The notes: generated by a model not told the origin, from the letters alone. A stretch of 64,000 bases of DNA from Hwangdonia lutea (GCF_032814565.1 NZ_CP136521.1:2576501-2640500); one strand, 5' to 3'; counted from the stretch's first letter, positions 50,900 to 60,717 are shown. Made by a program: numbers and translations.

Positions 50900-51819
50900 T
50901 ATATTTTTTTCGAGCCTAATCTTTCAAGAATAAAAATAGTTAAAAAACCAAGAATCATTAAGCCAATGGCTATTGTGATTTGGTTTTCGCCGTCAAACGC
51001 AAAAGGAGAAACACTTTCTTCTAATAGCGGCATTTTAATGCCTTTTGAGTTGGTGTGCCATGTCAACGTCCTTTTCCAAGGCCAAACTTTATTTAACGAC
51101 CCAAATATAAAACCCGTGAGTATGGCTAACGTGATGTTATGGTAATGTTTGAACAGCCATTTTAAAACCCGACTGAAGCTTAGCAAACCTATAAGGGCAC
51201 CAACCGCAAAAACAACTATTTTTTTTACATCAAAGTCGTGCAAAGCATCACTTAATGTTTTGTAAGCACCTAATATTATTAAAATAAAAGAACCTGAAAT
51301 ACCTGGAAGAATCATAGCACAAATAGCAATGGCACCCGCTAAAAACAAAAACCAAGGGTTATCGTTGGTGGCCAATGCTGGTAGCGTAGTAATATAAAAA
51401 GCTATGGCGGCTCCAAAAATAAGGCATACGATAACGGCTAAATTCCATTTGGTGATTTGTTTGCCAACAAAATAAATACTGGCGACAATTAAGCCGAAAA
51501 AAAACGACCAAATGAGAATGGGATGATGCTCTAATAGATATTTTGCAAGCCTCATAAACGACACAAAACTCACAATAATACCCAATAAAAGCGCGGTTAA
51601 AAAGTTGCCGTTGGCTTGTTGCCAAAACGCTTTTATTCCTTTAGAAAAAAGGGTTTTAAAAAGGGAAAGATTAACATTGCTAATAGTAGAAATCAATTCT
51701 TCGTAAATACCAGAAATAAAAGCAATCGTACCACCTGAAACACCGGGAACCGCATCGGCTGCTCCCATGGCAATACCTTTAAGTGAAATGATTAAGTAAT
51801 CTATAAAACGTCTGTGCAT
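50899..51819 (-). CDS. DUF368 membrane protein, copy 2
   Basis: 306 residues, paralogue of the gene at 49883. Signatures: GIAMGAADAVPGVSGGTIAFISGIYEELI and CAMILPGISGSFILIILGAY. It aligns with copy 1 over the whole length (for example ILIWSFFFGLIVASIYFV versus LYVWSVFFGMIIGSIYYI), with a shorter C-terminal loop. A polyprenyl-phosphate transporter by family. Ends one base into the next gene. Confidence 0.9.
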   Translation of the reverse strand: MHRRFIDYLIISLKGIAMGAADAVPGVSGGTIAFISGIYEELISTISNVNLSLFKTLFSKGIKAFWQQANGNFLTALLLGIIVSFVSFMRLAKYLLEHHPILIWSFFFGLIVASIYFVGKQITKWNLAVIVCLIFGAAIAFYITTLPALATNDNPWFLFLAGAIAICAMILPGISGSFILIILGAYKTLSDALHDFDVKKIVVFAVGALIGLLSFSRVLKWLFKHYHNITLAILTGFIFGSLNKVWPWKRTLTWHTNSKGIKMPLLEESVSPFAFDGENQITIAIGLMILGFLTIFILERLGSKKI

Positions 51820-51871
51820 ATGTTGATTTTTAAGCAGAAACCAAAGATATACATTTTCATGTAACCGTTAA

Positions 51872-53260
51872 TTATAGATTGGTTTTTAGTAAGTTTTTTA
51901 CAAGGATTTTATTGGATACTTCCGGGAAAAGTTCTTCAATTATAAAATGGAAAGCTTCGTTGTGTTTTAAACCGTTTTTTAAGTAAAAGGTGCCTTTGCC
52001 ATTTTCGTTTAAAGAAAAATAAAGTCCAGCTAAACGGTACTCCAATTCGGCGTTGTCGGGGTAAAATTCTACCGCTTGTTCAAAATTTATTATAGCAGCT
52101 TCGGGTTCGCCCAATTTAATGAGCAAATCGCCACGCGATAACCACGTGTTTAATTCGTAATTACCTAAATCTAAGGTTTTTTTGAAACCGCGTTCTGCTT
52201 CTTCGAATAAATTTAAACGCTGATTAATTAATGAATAAGCTTTCCAATAATGTACATTTTCCGAATCAATATTAATCGCTTTATTTATATAGTATAAGGC
52301 TTTGTGGTAATCTTTTTTTCTAATATGAAATTTGGTAATGGCTATCCAACCTTTGTCCAATAAAGGGTCTTCGTGTACGGTTTTGTAGTAATATTGAACG
52401 GCCAATTCGTCATTTTTCAATTTCTCGTGGCAGTTTCCAATGCGCAATAAAGCAAACGATGTGGGGTCGTCTAATTGAAGCGACATGTTGTAGTTTTCAA
52501 TGGCGTCTTCGAAACGTTTTAATTTTTCGAGAACTTTCCCGCGTTCTAAATATGCGCCCACAAAGGTATCGTCCGAAATAATGGCGAAATCGTAGGCAGC
52601 CAAGGCTTTCTTATATTTTTTTAGAATACCATATTGTTTGCCCAATTGGTGCCATGCGACTTCGCAGTACGGATTTTTATCTAAAAACACATTTAAATAC
52701 GAAATGGCTTCTTCGTTTTGGTTGAGGAATTCAAAGCAATAAATAACATTGTACAACGCAGAGTAATCATCTAAATCTTGCTCTAAACATTTCATAAAGT
52801 ATGTTTTGGCGTCTTCAAACCGATCTAAAAAGAGATACTCCATACCTATTAAAGCATACAAATCGATGACTTCATCCGTGAGTTTTAAGGCTTCTTTTAA
52901 AACATCAATAGCTTTTAAATGCTCGTCTTTTTTCGATAAAATGTTTGCTTTTTGAATGAATATTTCTTCATTCAAAGGGTCTAAACTATACAGATCGTTT
53001 AATAAGGCATCGGCCTCTGGCAGCTTGTCTTCAAACACATAAATTTCAACTTTAAAAAGCCTTAAATTAATAGACGTAGGGTGTTGGTCTAAGCCCAATT
53101 TAATTGCCTTTTTCGCCAAAGCTATTTTGCCTTGATTAAGATAGTGGTGAATGATGTTTTCAAATTCTTCTGAATCGAAGAACAAAACATGATTTGTTTT
53201 TAACATCGATTCAAACTTTGTAAGAGGCAAATTGTTGTTGTCGTTATGACTAAACTCCAT
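51872..53260 (-). CDS. TPR-repeat protein, 462 aa
   Basis: From the ATG at 53260 (a GTG six bases upstream is in frame). About ten to eleven TPR units from residue ~40 to the end: EIFIQKANILSKKDEHLKAIDVLKEAL, VAWHQLGKQYGILKKYKKALAAYDFAI and AYLERGKVLEKLKRFEDAIENYNMSL are the clearest. No signal peptide, so cytosolic scaffold. It lies in the leftward run between the aminotransferase and DUF368 genes, 52 bp upstream of the DUF368 copy. Confidence 0.88.
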   Translation of the reverse strand: MEFSHNDNNNLPLTKFESMLKTNHVLFFDSEEFENIIHHYLNQGKIALAKKAIKLGLDQHPTSINLRLFKVEIYVFEDKLPEADALLNDLYSLDPLNEEIFIQKANILSKKDEHLKAIDVLKEALKLTDEVIDLYALIGMEYLFLDRFEDAKTYFMKCLEQDLDDYSALYNVIYCFEFLNQNEEAISYLNVFLDKNPYCEVAWHQLGKQYGILKKYKKALAAYDFAIISDDTFVGAYLERGKVLEKLKRFEDAIENYNMSLQLDDPTSFALLRIGNCHEKLKNDELAVQYYYKTVHEDPLLDKGWIAITKFHIRKKDYHKALYYINKAINIDSENVHYWKAYSLINQRLNLFEEAERGFKKTLDLGNYELNTWLSRGDLLIKLGEPEAAIINFEQAVEFYPDNAELEYRLAGLYFSLNENGKGTFYLKNGLKHNEAFHFIIEELFPEVSNKILVKNLLKTNL

Positions 53261-53411
53261 AGACACGTTGTAAGTTTCTTCGTTAATAAAATTAATGTTC
53301 TATTCTAATTTATAAGACTTATGTCTTAAATGTTTTTAACAAAGTAATCAACAGTTGTGCCGCAAATGCAGAATTTCTCTTGTTTTGTTATGGTTTTCAG
53401 TGGGTTGAAAG

Positions 53412-54599
53412 TTATTTAGAAGGTTGTAAGCTGTCTAAAATATCAATAATTATGGCGCATCCTTTGATGATTTCTTCGTTTGAAATGGTTAAAGGAGGCG
53501 TAATTCTTACCGCTTTGGCCTCAAAAAGCAACCAGAAAAGTATTAATCCCGCATCTTGCGCTTTAAGAATTAGGGCATTCGCTACGGCATCAGAAGGTGT
53601 GATGAGGGCAAGCATCAATCCTTTCCCGCGGATGTCTATAATTAATGGATGCACTAAAAGTTTTCTGAAAAGTTGTTCTTTTTCCAAAGCTTGTTCTATT
53701 AGTGTGCTTTGGGTAACTTCCTGTAATGTTGCCAAGGCTGATGCTGCAATAACGGGGTGGCCGCCAAAGGTTGTAATGTGGCCTAATTTTGGTTTATCGG
53801 ATAACAAATCCATAAGTTTATTCGAGGCTGTAAACGCACCAATGGGCATGCCGCCGCCTAAGCCTTTACCAGTTACTAAAATATCTGGTGTGCAGTTGTA
53901 ATGTTGAAACCCGAACAGTTTACCGGTTCTGCCCACTCCAGGTTGGATTTCATCTAAAATAAGTAATGCGCCTACCTCGTTACAACGGTTTCTAACTTTT
54001 TCTAAATAGCCGTCTTTAGGCTCGATAAAACCTGCACCACCTTGAATAGTTTCTAAAATTACACAAGCTGTTTTTGTGGTGATGTGTTTTAAATCTACTG
54101 TATCGTTAAACGCAATAAATTGGACGTTTGGCAATAAGGGGCGAAAGGGTTGTTTGCGTTCCTCAAAACCCATCACACTCATCGAACCCATGGTGTTGCC
54201 GTGGTAGGCTTTTTTAGCGGCAATTATTTCGCTGCGTCCTGTGGCACGTTTGACCAGTTTTAGCGCCCCTTCAATGGCTTCGGTTCCGGAATTGGTTAGA
54301 TAGGTTTTTTCTAAAGAATCCGGAAGATGCTTTGCTAAAAGTTTTGTGAGGGCAACGGCTGGTTTCTGTATGTATTCGCCATAAACCATAACGTGCATGT
54401 ACTTATCTAATTGCGATTTTATGGCGTTAACCACTTTGGGGTGATTGTGCCCCAAAGTACTTGCCGAAACGCCCGCAACAAAATCGAGATAGGCTTTATT
54501 GTTGGTATCGTAAATATACGAACCATTGGCATGTGAAATTTCCATGGCTAAGGGGTGCGGCGAAGTTTGTGCTTGGTATTTAAAGAAATCTAACCTCAT
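53412..54599 (-). CDS. class III aminotransferase (acetylornithine/ornithine type)
   Basis: 395 residues of the pyridoxal-phosphate fold type I. Signatures: GVSASTLGHNHPKVVNAIKSQL, LTNSGTEAIEGALKLVKRATG, LILDEIQPGVGRTGKLFGFQ with the cofactor-binding Asp, and the PLP lysine in DILVTGKGLGGGMPIGAF. The substrate (acetylornithine, ornithine or another omega-amine) cannot be assigned because no arg gene is adjacent. 3 bp downstream of the OstA-like gene. Confidence 0.88.
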   Translation of the reverse strand: MRLDFFKYQAQTSPHPLAMEISHANGSYIYDTNNKAYLDFVAGVSASTLGHNHPKVVNAIKSQLDKYMHVMVYGEYIQKPAVALTKLLAKHLPDSLEKTYLTNSGTEAIEGALKLVKRATGRSEIIAAKKAYHGNTMGSMSVMGFEERKQPFRPLLPNVQFIAFNDTVDLKHITTKTACVILETIQGGAGFIEPKDGYLEKVRNRCNEVGALLILDEIQPGVGRTGKLFGFQHYNCTPDILVTGKGLGGGMPIGAFTASNKLMDLLSDKPKLGHITTFGGHPVIAASALATLQEVTQSTLIEQALEKEQLFRKLLVHPLIIDIRGKGLMLALITPSDAVANALILKAQDAGLILFWLLFEAKAVRITPPLTISNEEIIKGCAIIIDILDSLQPSK

Positions 54600-54602
54600 T
54601 TT

Positions 54603-56393
54603 TTATTCCTGGTTATCTAATACACTTTTAGGGTAAACTTTCTCCTTTTTGCCTTTTGTATTTAATTTTTTTGGCAAATTTCGCGATGCTTTCGATTTTT
54701 CTTTGGCATTGGGTTTAGCTGCTTCATCGGCTTTTTTAATGCGCTCCATTAAATCATCGTCAACAAAATCTTCTTGTGGTACATAGTCTTCGAGCCCTTT
54801 TATAATAGGCAAAACCAAAGGAGGGTCGTCTTTAAATAAATCTTCAACGCTACGCGGACGCTCATCATCGCGCCAATCGAAACCTTTTAAAAGTTTTTCA
54901 TTTTTTGGGTATTTAGATTCTGGATAAATATTACCATCAATTTGATTGATTTTTCTAACTTCTTCAATCTCTCGGTCTACAATAAAAATGGTAATGCTGC
55001 CTGATTTGGATTTGTCAATGCCTACCAATTCATTTTCATCATTTCTAAAATAGTAAATGGATTGTGCGTTTTTTATAATATCGACTTGGTACAGTTCGTT
55101 TTCGTCATCAAATAATCCAACCAATTTTTTGCCGTTTATTTGATTATAGCCTGCGTCCAAAGTGTCCTTACTTATAATGAACGCATTATCGAATACAATA
55201 AGCGAATCGAGTTTTTCGGTCTTCGGATTTGATTTTAAATGAATGGTATCGCCCGTCATTTGGTTTTCAATATTCCAAAGAATGGGTTTTCGTTTTACCG
55301 AAAAGGCATCATCATTATCAAATTTCGAGATGTTAATAAGTTGGGTTAAACCAGTTTCTTGATTTGAATGAATAGAATCTGCCTTAGCACTCATATCGCT
55401 TTTAAAAAGACGCGCATTTCTGAAGGCCCTAGTGATTCTTTTTTCGGGTTTGCCCGTAACCATAAGCGTATCGGCATGTATGTAAATCGAGTCTTTTTGT
55501 TGCACGGTAATTGCCAACGCCCGTTTTGTAATAAACATGGAGTCTTTTTCTTTAAAAACCTCGGCATAATGGCCTCTTACAATGCTTTTGTTTAAGGTGT
55601 CGGTTACCGTAATATTGTTGGTTGCCGATGCAAAACTGGTGTTGTTGTCAAAATATAAACTGTCGCCTTCCACAGTACGGTTTTCGTAATCTATTTTTGC
55701 TTTTTTAAGGGCATATCCTATTTTAGCTTCGGTATCATAAAAGCCTTTTTCGCAATAGGTGACGCTTTCGGGTGTGGTTATGGTTGAAGGACCGAATAAA
55801 TAGGCGTGTTTGGTTTCGTCATAAAAATCGAAATAGTTAGAATTTACAACGGTACTATCACTTTTTAAAACCACATCTTCAACAAACTGATATTTTTTAG
55901 CATCCATATAGTAACGCCCAATTTTACTGGTAATGGTGCCAGAGGAATCAATTTGTACATGACCTCCATTTCTAAAAAAAGCCTGTTGTTTTAATTTGTC
56001 AAAATATAAGGTGTCTGATGAAATTTTAGAATCCGGGTTTTCCAACACCACATCGCCACTGGCAAAGGCTAACTGTGAAATACCGCTGTATTCTACATAT
56101 TTAGACGTCATATTAATCGTGTCGCCTTGTTTAATAATAACGTTTCCGTAGGCTTCAACAAAATCTTCATTACCATAATGAATGGCTTGGTCGCACCACA
56201 TGTGTATGCCACCGTGGATAATGTGTACTTGCTGTGAATCGTCTCGTGTTAAAATTTTAGCACCAGGGTATTTATCTTCATCAAAAGTTAAAAAGCCTGT
56301 ATATTCGATATTTATTTTTTTTTGAGCATGACAAAATTCAGAATTGCCAAAGCCAATAAAAAGTAGAATATATAAAAGGTGTGATAGTTTCAA
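54603..56393 (-). CDS. OstA/LptA-like protein
   Basis: 596 residues from a TTG at 56393. An ATG at 56465 is in frame, but a full promoter (56412-56439) lies between them, so the TTG is preferred; it also gives a clean signal peptide (MKLSHLLYILLFIGFGNSEFCHA). The beta-rich repeat region (GGIHMWCDQAIHYGNEDFVEAYGNVIIKQGDTINM, SSDTLYFDKLKQQAFFRNGGHV) is of the OstA/LptA organic-solvent-tolerance type that binds LPS, followed by a Lys-rich tail (KEKSKASRNLPKKLNTKGKK). Likely periplasmic LPS transport. Confidence 0.87.
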   Translation of the reverse strand: MKLSHLLYILLFIGFGNSEFCHAQKKINIEYTGFLTFDEDKYPGAKILTRDDSQQVHIIHGGIHMWCDQAIHYGNEDFVEAYGNVIIKQGDTINMTSKYVEYSGISQLAFASGDVVLENPDSKISSDTLYFDKLKQQAFFRNGGHVQIDSSGTITSKIGRYYMDAKKYQFVEDVVLKSDSTVVNSNYFDFYDETKHAYLFGPSTITTPESVTYCEKGFYDTEAKIGYALKKAKIDYENRTVEGDSLYFDNNTSFASATNNITVTDTLNKSIVRGHYAEVFKEKDSMFITKRALAITVQQKDSIYIHADTLMVTGKPEKRITRAFRNARLFKSDMSAKADSIHSNQETGLTQLINISKFDNDDAFSVKRKPILWNIENQMTGDTIHLKSNPKTEKLDSLIVFDNAFIISKDTLDAGYNQINGKKLVGLFDDENELYQVDIIKNAQSIYYFRNDENELVGIDKSKSGSITIFIVDREIEEVRKINQIDGNIYPESKYPKNEKLLKGFDWRDDERPRSVEDLFKDDPPLVLPIIKGLEDYVPQEDFVDDDLMERIKKADEAAKPNAKEKSKASRNLPKKLNTKGKKEKVYPKSVLDNQE

Positions 56394-56411
56394 AGTAACA
56401 TTTGTTTGTCG

Positions 56412-56439
56412 CAAAAATAACGATAATAATAAAGCGCAA
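56412..56439 (-). promoter_or_regulatory. promoter of the OstA-like gene
   Basis: On the minus strand: TTG (56439-56437), 17-bp spacer, TATTTTTG (56419-56412). The transcript should start near 56406, about 13 nt before the TTG start codon. Confidence 0.7.
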
Positions 56440-56465
56440 TACCATTTATCATCTGAATTTACCAT

Positions 56466-56645
56466 GATAAAACGCCCTTTTTTTCTTTTTATTTCAACAT
56501 AAAAAGAAACCGTAACTAAGGCTATGCTTTATTTTTCTATTTCATACAAAGAAAAAAATCATCATTTTATTTTATGACAATTTTAGATGATAAATGGTAT
56601 CAATTATCTGTTATGTTTTTTTTTTATAATTTTGGAATGAAACAA
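56466..56645. other. intergenic stretch, no gene seen
   Basis: A/T-rich DNA before the purA terminator. AAAAGAAACC and similar A-rich runs are the only features; no ORF is credible. Confidence 0.4.
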
Positions 56646-56685
56646 AAAACGCTTCAATCCGGAAAGTGTCGGATGAAGCGTTTTA
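56646..56685 (-). terminator. terminator after purA
   Basis: Arms AAACGCTTCAATCCG / CGGATGAAGCGTTT (one bulged base) with a T tract on the minus strand. Confidence 0.8.
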
Positions 56686-56702
56686 AGTTTGTGTTTAAAC
56701 TT

Positions 56703-57989
56703 TTATGAAACCAATTGCTTTCTAAAAATAGTCTGTTTTCTATCGGGACCAACCGAAACAATAGTAATTGGAATTTCCAGTGCTGCCTCTAAAAACTCGA
56801 TGTATTCGTTTAAAGCCTTTGGTAATTGCGATGCTTCAGACATTCCTGTTAAATCTTCGCTCCAGCCGTTTAGTTCCGTATAAATAGGTTCTACATTTTC
56901 CGGCTCGATATTATAAGGGAAATGTGTGATTTTTTCACCTTTGTATTTATAAGCGGTACACACTTTTAAGGTTTTAAAACCAGAAAGCACATCGCCTTTC
57001 ATCATCATTAATTGCGTAACTCCATTAACTTGACAAGCATATTTTAAAGCTATTAAATCGAGCCAACCGCAGCGTCTTGCGCGTCCGGTTGTTGCACCGA
57101 ATTCGTTGCCTACTTTGGCCATGGTTTCTCCGTCTTTATCGAACAATTCGGTAGGGAACGGGCCAGAACCCACACGGGTTGTATAGGCTTTAAAAATACC
57201 GAAAACCTCACCGATTTGATTTGGCGAAACGCCTAAGCCGGTACAAGCTCCTGCGGCCGTAGTATTGCTGGAGGTTACAAACGGATAGGTTCCGAAATCG
57301 ATATCCAACAACGATCCTTGAGCACCTTCGGCTAAAATGGTTTGTCCGGATTTTTGTGCTTGATAAATATATTCTTCAGAATCGATAAATTTTAAAGATT
57401 TTAAAACTTCGATAGCCTCAAAAAATTCTTTTTCCAATTCCGATAAATCGTATTGAACATCAACATTATAAAAAGAAATCATCGATTCGTGCTTGTTGGC
57501 TAAAGCTCTGTATCGGGTTTTCCAATCGCTCAGCTCTAAATCGCCCACACGAATACCGTTTCTGCCTGTTTTATCCATATAGGTTGGGCCAATACCTTTA
57601 AGGGTTGAGCCAATTTTAGCTTTTCCTTTTGAGGCTTCACTGGCAGCATCCAACAAGCGGTGTGTTGGCAAAATAATATGTGCTTTTCGAGAAATTAGAA
57701 GCGATTTTCTGTAATCAACATTTTGTTCTTCCAATTTATCCAATTCTTTTTTGAAGATAACGGGATCGATTACCACGCCGTTTCCGACTAAATTGGTGGC
57801 ATCGTCATGGAAAATCCCAGACGGAATGGTGTGTAATACATGTTTTCTTCCGTTAAATACCAAAGTGTGTCCTGCATTTGGACCACCTTGAAAACGTGCA
57901 ATAATGTTGTAGTTGGATGTTAGAACGTCAACAATTTTTCCTTTGCCTTCGTCTCCCCATTGTAACCCTAGTAGTAAATCTACTGCCAT
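56703..57989 (-). CDS. purA: adenylosuccinate synthase
   Basis: 428 residues, family-typical. Converts IMP and aspartate to adenylosuccinate with GTP. Signatures: LGLQWGDEGKGKIVDVL (P-loop), QGGPNAGHTLV, GPTYMDKTGRNGIR, EGAQGSLLDIDFGTYPFVTSSN and GRARRCGWLDLIALKYA. Cytosolic. Lies 20 bp downstream of the Fur-family gene in the relA-fur-purA run. Confidence 0.97.
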   Translation of the reverse strand: MAVDLLLGLQWGDEGKGKIVDVLTSNYNIIARFQGGPNAGHTLVFNGRKHVLHTIPSGIFHDDATNLVGNGVVIDPVIFKKELDKLEEQNVDYRKSLLISRKAHIILPTHRLLDAASEASKGKAKIGSTLKGIGPTYMDKTGRNGIRVGDLELSDWKTRYRALANKHESMISFYNVDVQYDLSELEKEFFEAIEVLKSLKFIDSEEYIYQAQKSGQTILAEGAQGSLLDIDFGTYPFVTSSNTTAAGACTGLGVSPNQIGEVFGIFKAYTTRVGSGPFPTELFDKDGETMAKVGNEFGATTGRARRCGWLDLIALKYACQVNGVTQLMMMKGDVLSGFKTLKVCTAYKYKGEKITHFPYNIEPENVEPIYTELNGWSEDLTGMSEASQLPKALNEYIEFLEAALEIPITIVSVGPDRKQTIFRKQLVS

Positions 57990-58009
57990 TTTAATGTTTT
58001 ATTTGTTGT

Positions 58010-58477
58010 TTATGTATCCTGATTTTTATCAGGGCTTTTTCTGTTTCCGTAAAAATAGAGTGAGTGGTTGTTTATTTCGATATCGAAAACTTCTTCGATG
58101 GTTTTTTTAATGGATTGAATTCGTGGATCGCAAAATTCAATGACTTCGCCCGTATCGGTTAAAATAACATGGTCGTGCTGTCTGTCAAAATACGATTTTT
58201 CGTAGTGCGCTTGGTTGTGTCCAAACTGATGTTTTCTAACCAAACCACATTCTAAAAGCAACTCTATGGTATTGTAAAGTGTAGCACGCGACACACGGTA
58301 TTTTTTGTTTTTCATGCTGAGGTACAGCGACTCAATATCGAAGTGTTCGTTACTGTTGTAAATTTCTTGAAGAATAGCATACCTTTCGGGCGTCTTTCGG
58401 TGTCCGTTATTCTCTAAAAAGCTTGTAAATACGCTTTTAACTATTTCCTGATTTTTGGTATCTGCTTTTGCATTCAT
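58010..58477 (-). CDS. Fur-family transcriptional regulator lacking the structural zinc cysteines
   Basis: 155 residues. Winged-helix DNA-binding part with [26 protein letters not shown] and the recognition helix region [20 protein letters not shown]. The regulatory metal region [10 protein letters not shown] is present. The CxxC pair normally after HDHVI is replaced (LTDT), and no second CxxC occurs at the C-terminus; the only Cys near it is in [10 protein letters not shown]. So the structural Zn(Cys)4 site is absent. Might sense iron, peroxide or zinc; not assigned. A TAAATTTG box sits just upstream. Confidence 0.9.
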   Translation of the reverse strand: MNAKADTKNQEIVKSVFTSFLENNGHRKTPERYAILQEIYNSNEHFDIESLYLSMKNKKYRVSRATLYNTIELLLECGLVRKHQFGHNQAHYEKSYFDRQHDHVILTDTGEVIEFCDPRIQSIKKTIEEVFDIEINNHSLYFYGNRKSPDKNQDT

Positions 58478-58487
58478 AATTTCATCG

Positions 58488-58495
58488 CAAATTTA
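58488..58495 (-). promoter_or_regulatory. -7 box TAAATTTG for the Fur-family gene
   Basis: Exact TAnnTTTG on the minus strand, ten bases before the ATG, suggesting a near-leaderless transcript. The -33 element, if any, is within the end of the relA gene. Confidence 0.45.
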
Positions 58496-58503
58496 CACTT
58501 TTT

Positions 58504-60717
58504 TTATACTCTAGTGACCTTATCTATGCCATTAATTTTTTTAAGTTTTTCCAACAGCTTTTTTATGATGGTATTGTTTTTTACAACCACATTAATTTTA
58601 CCTGAAAACAGCCCGTCGTTACTCTCAAAACTGATGCTTTTCATGTCTACGTGCATGTTTTCTGAAACAATGTTGGTAATATCGTTTACCAAACCAATAT
58701 GGTCAATTCCGGTAAGTACAATTTTAACCAAAAATTCTTGCTGTGAAGAATCTATCCATTTGGCTTGCATAATGCGGTAAGCGTAATTAGACTGTAAACT
58801 TAATGCATTCGGGCAGTTTTTTTTATGGACTTTAATACCTTCATTAACGGTTAAAAATCCAAACACGTCGTCACCGGGAATCGGGTTGCAGCAGTTCGAT
58901 AATTTATAGTCCAATTTTTCCTCTTCTTTACCAAATACAAGCGAGTCGTATTTTGCGGTAACCTCGTCTTTTTCTAAATCCTCTTTTTTTACCGTTTGCT
59001 TTCTCGTTATTTTGTTTTTGATAAAGCTCATTAAAGCATTGCTTCTCGAGGAAGAGTACTCTTTAAGCATGGTATTATCAATCGTGCCAAGACCCACTCT
59101 GTAGAATAAATCGAGACTGGTTTTTAGCTTAAAGTAATTGACTAATTCGTTTACCGAAGCCTCGTTAAGCGTAATTTTTAACTGCTTTAGTTTCCGTCTG
59201 AGAATTTCCTTGCCTTCTTCTCCTATGCGTTTTTTATCTTCTTTTAAAGCCGATTTAATTTTACTTCTGGCTCTGGCCGTAGTTGCATAATCCAACCAAT
59301 TGGCATTGGGTTTTGCAGATTCGGATGTTAAAATATCAACCTGATCGCCGCTTTGCAATTCGTGGCTTAAAGGCATTAATTTTCCGTTTACTTTTGCGCC
59401 CCGGGTTTTCATGCCCACTTCGGTATGTATACTAAATGCAAAATCTAATGCGGTGGCACCTTTGGGTAAAGATTTTAATTCTCCAGTTGGTGTAAAAACA
59501 AAAATTTCTTTTGAATACAGGTTTAGTTTGAATTGCTCAACAAAATCCACGGCATTGGTATCTGGATTTTCCAAGGCCTCTTGAAGTCTGTTTATCCAAG
59601 TTTCTAGACTATCTTCTTTTTCGCTGTTTTGCTTGTATTTATAGTGTGCCGCATAGCCTTTTTCGGCAATTTCGTTCATGCGCTCACTGCGTATTTGCAC
59701 CTCTACCCAACGTCCTTTTGGTCCCATTACGGTAATGTGCAAAGCTTCGTAACCTGTAGATTTTGGTGAGGAAATCCAATCGCGAAGACGAATGGGGTTG
59801 GGTCTAAAGTGGTCGGTAACTATCGAATAGATTTTCCATGCTAGAAATTTTTCATTGTCTTCGTCACTTTTGTATATTATCCTTACGGCAAACTTATCGT
59901 AAACTTCGTCAAACGATACCCCTTGAACCTGCATCTTTCTCCGAATGGAAAAAATAGATTTTGGTCGCCCTTTTATGGTATAATCCATTAATTCTTTATC
60001 CAACGAATTTTTTAAAACGGCACTAAACTCTTTAATGTATTTGTCTTGTTCTTCCTTGCTTTCCTTTATTTTGTTTAAAATATCGTTGTAAACTTCGGGT
60101 TCGGTATACTTTAACCCCAAATCTTCAAGCTCGGTTTTAATATTATACAAACCTATTCTGTGCGCCAAGGGTGCGTAAATGTATAGGGTTTCGGATGCTA
60201 TTTTGACTTGCTTATCGTCGCGCATCGAATCCATGGTTTGCATGTTGTGAAGTCTATCAGCGATTTTTATGATGATAACGCGCACGTCGTCATTCAAGGT
60301 AAGCAGCATTTTCCGAAAATTTTCGGCTTGCATCGACACGTCCATATCTTTTTTAAGCGACGAAATTTTGGTAAGCCCGTTTACAATTTTCGCAACGGTT
60401 TCCCCAAACATGCCTTCAATATCCGATATGGAATAATCTTCGCTGTCTTCTACAACATCGTGCAGTAAAGCTGCCGCAATAGAGGTGGCATCCAATCCAA
60501 TTTCCTGGGCTACAATTTTGGCAACGGCCAAGGGGTGGAAAATATAAGCTTCACCAGATTTTCGGCGTTGGTCTTTATGCGCATCAATAGCCACATCAAA
60601 AGCACTGCGTATTAGTTTTTTATCTTCTGTAGATAACGTTCTGTAACTAACCTTTAAGAGCTCTTTGTAGGCTTTGGTAATGGCGATATTTTCTTTTTCT
60701 ATAGCTTCCTCAGTCAT
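58504..60717 (-). CDS. bifunctional (p)ppGpp synthetase/hydrolase, RelA/SpoT family
   Basis: 737 residues in the long RSH order: HD hydrolase (HPLAVAKIVAQEIG, LLHDVVEDSEDYS and RIADRLHNMQTM), synthetase (FDEVYDKFAVRIIYKS, SPKSTGYEALHITVMGP), TGS (EIFVFTPTGELKSLPKGATALDFAFSIHTEVG) and a C-terminal ACT domain (LVKIVLTGIDHIGLVNDITNIVS). Intact HD and synthetase motifs suggest both activities, so this is the likely SpoT-type enzyme of the stringent response. 26 bp upstream of the Fur-family gene. Confidence 0.95.
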   Translation of the reverse strand: MTEEAIEKENIAITKAYKELLKVSYRTLSTEDKKLIRSAFDVAIDAHKDQRRKSGEAYIFHPLAVAKIVAQEIGLDATSIAAALLHDVVEDSEDYSISDIEGMFGETVAKIVNGLTKISSLKKDMDVSMQAENFRKMLLTLNDDVRVIIIKIADRLHNMQTMDSMRDDKQVKIASETLYIYAPLAHRIGLYNIKTELEDLGLKYTEPEVYNDILNKIKESKEEQDKYIKEFSAVLKNSLDKELMDYTIKGRPKSIFSIRRKMQVQGVSFDEVYDKFAVRIIYKSDEDNEKFLAWKIYSIVTDHFRPNPIRLRDWISSPKSTGYEALHITVMGPKGRWVEVQIRSERMNEIAEKGYAAHYKYKQNSEKEDSLETWINRLQEALENPDTNAVDFVEQFKLNLYSKEIFVFTPTGELKSLPKGATALDFAFSIHTEVGMKTRGAKVNGKLMPLSHELQSGDQVDILTSESAKPNANWLDYATTARARSKIKSALKEDKKRIGEEGKEILRRKLKQLKITLNEASVNELVNYFKLKTSLDLFYRVGLGTIDNTMLKEYSSSRSNALMSFIKNKITRKQTVKKEDLEKDEVTAKYDSLVFGKEEEKLDYKLSNCCNPIPGDDVFGFLTVNEGIKVHKKNCPNALSLQSNYAYRIMQAKWIDSSQQEFLVKIVLTGIDHIGLVNDITNIVSENMHVDMKSISFESNDGLFSGKINVVVKNNTIIKKLLEKLKKINGIDKVTRV

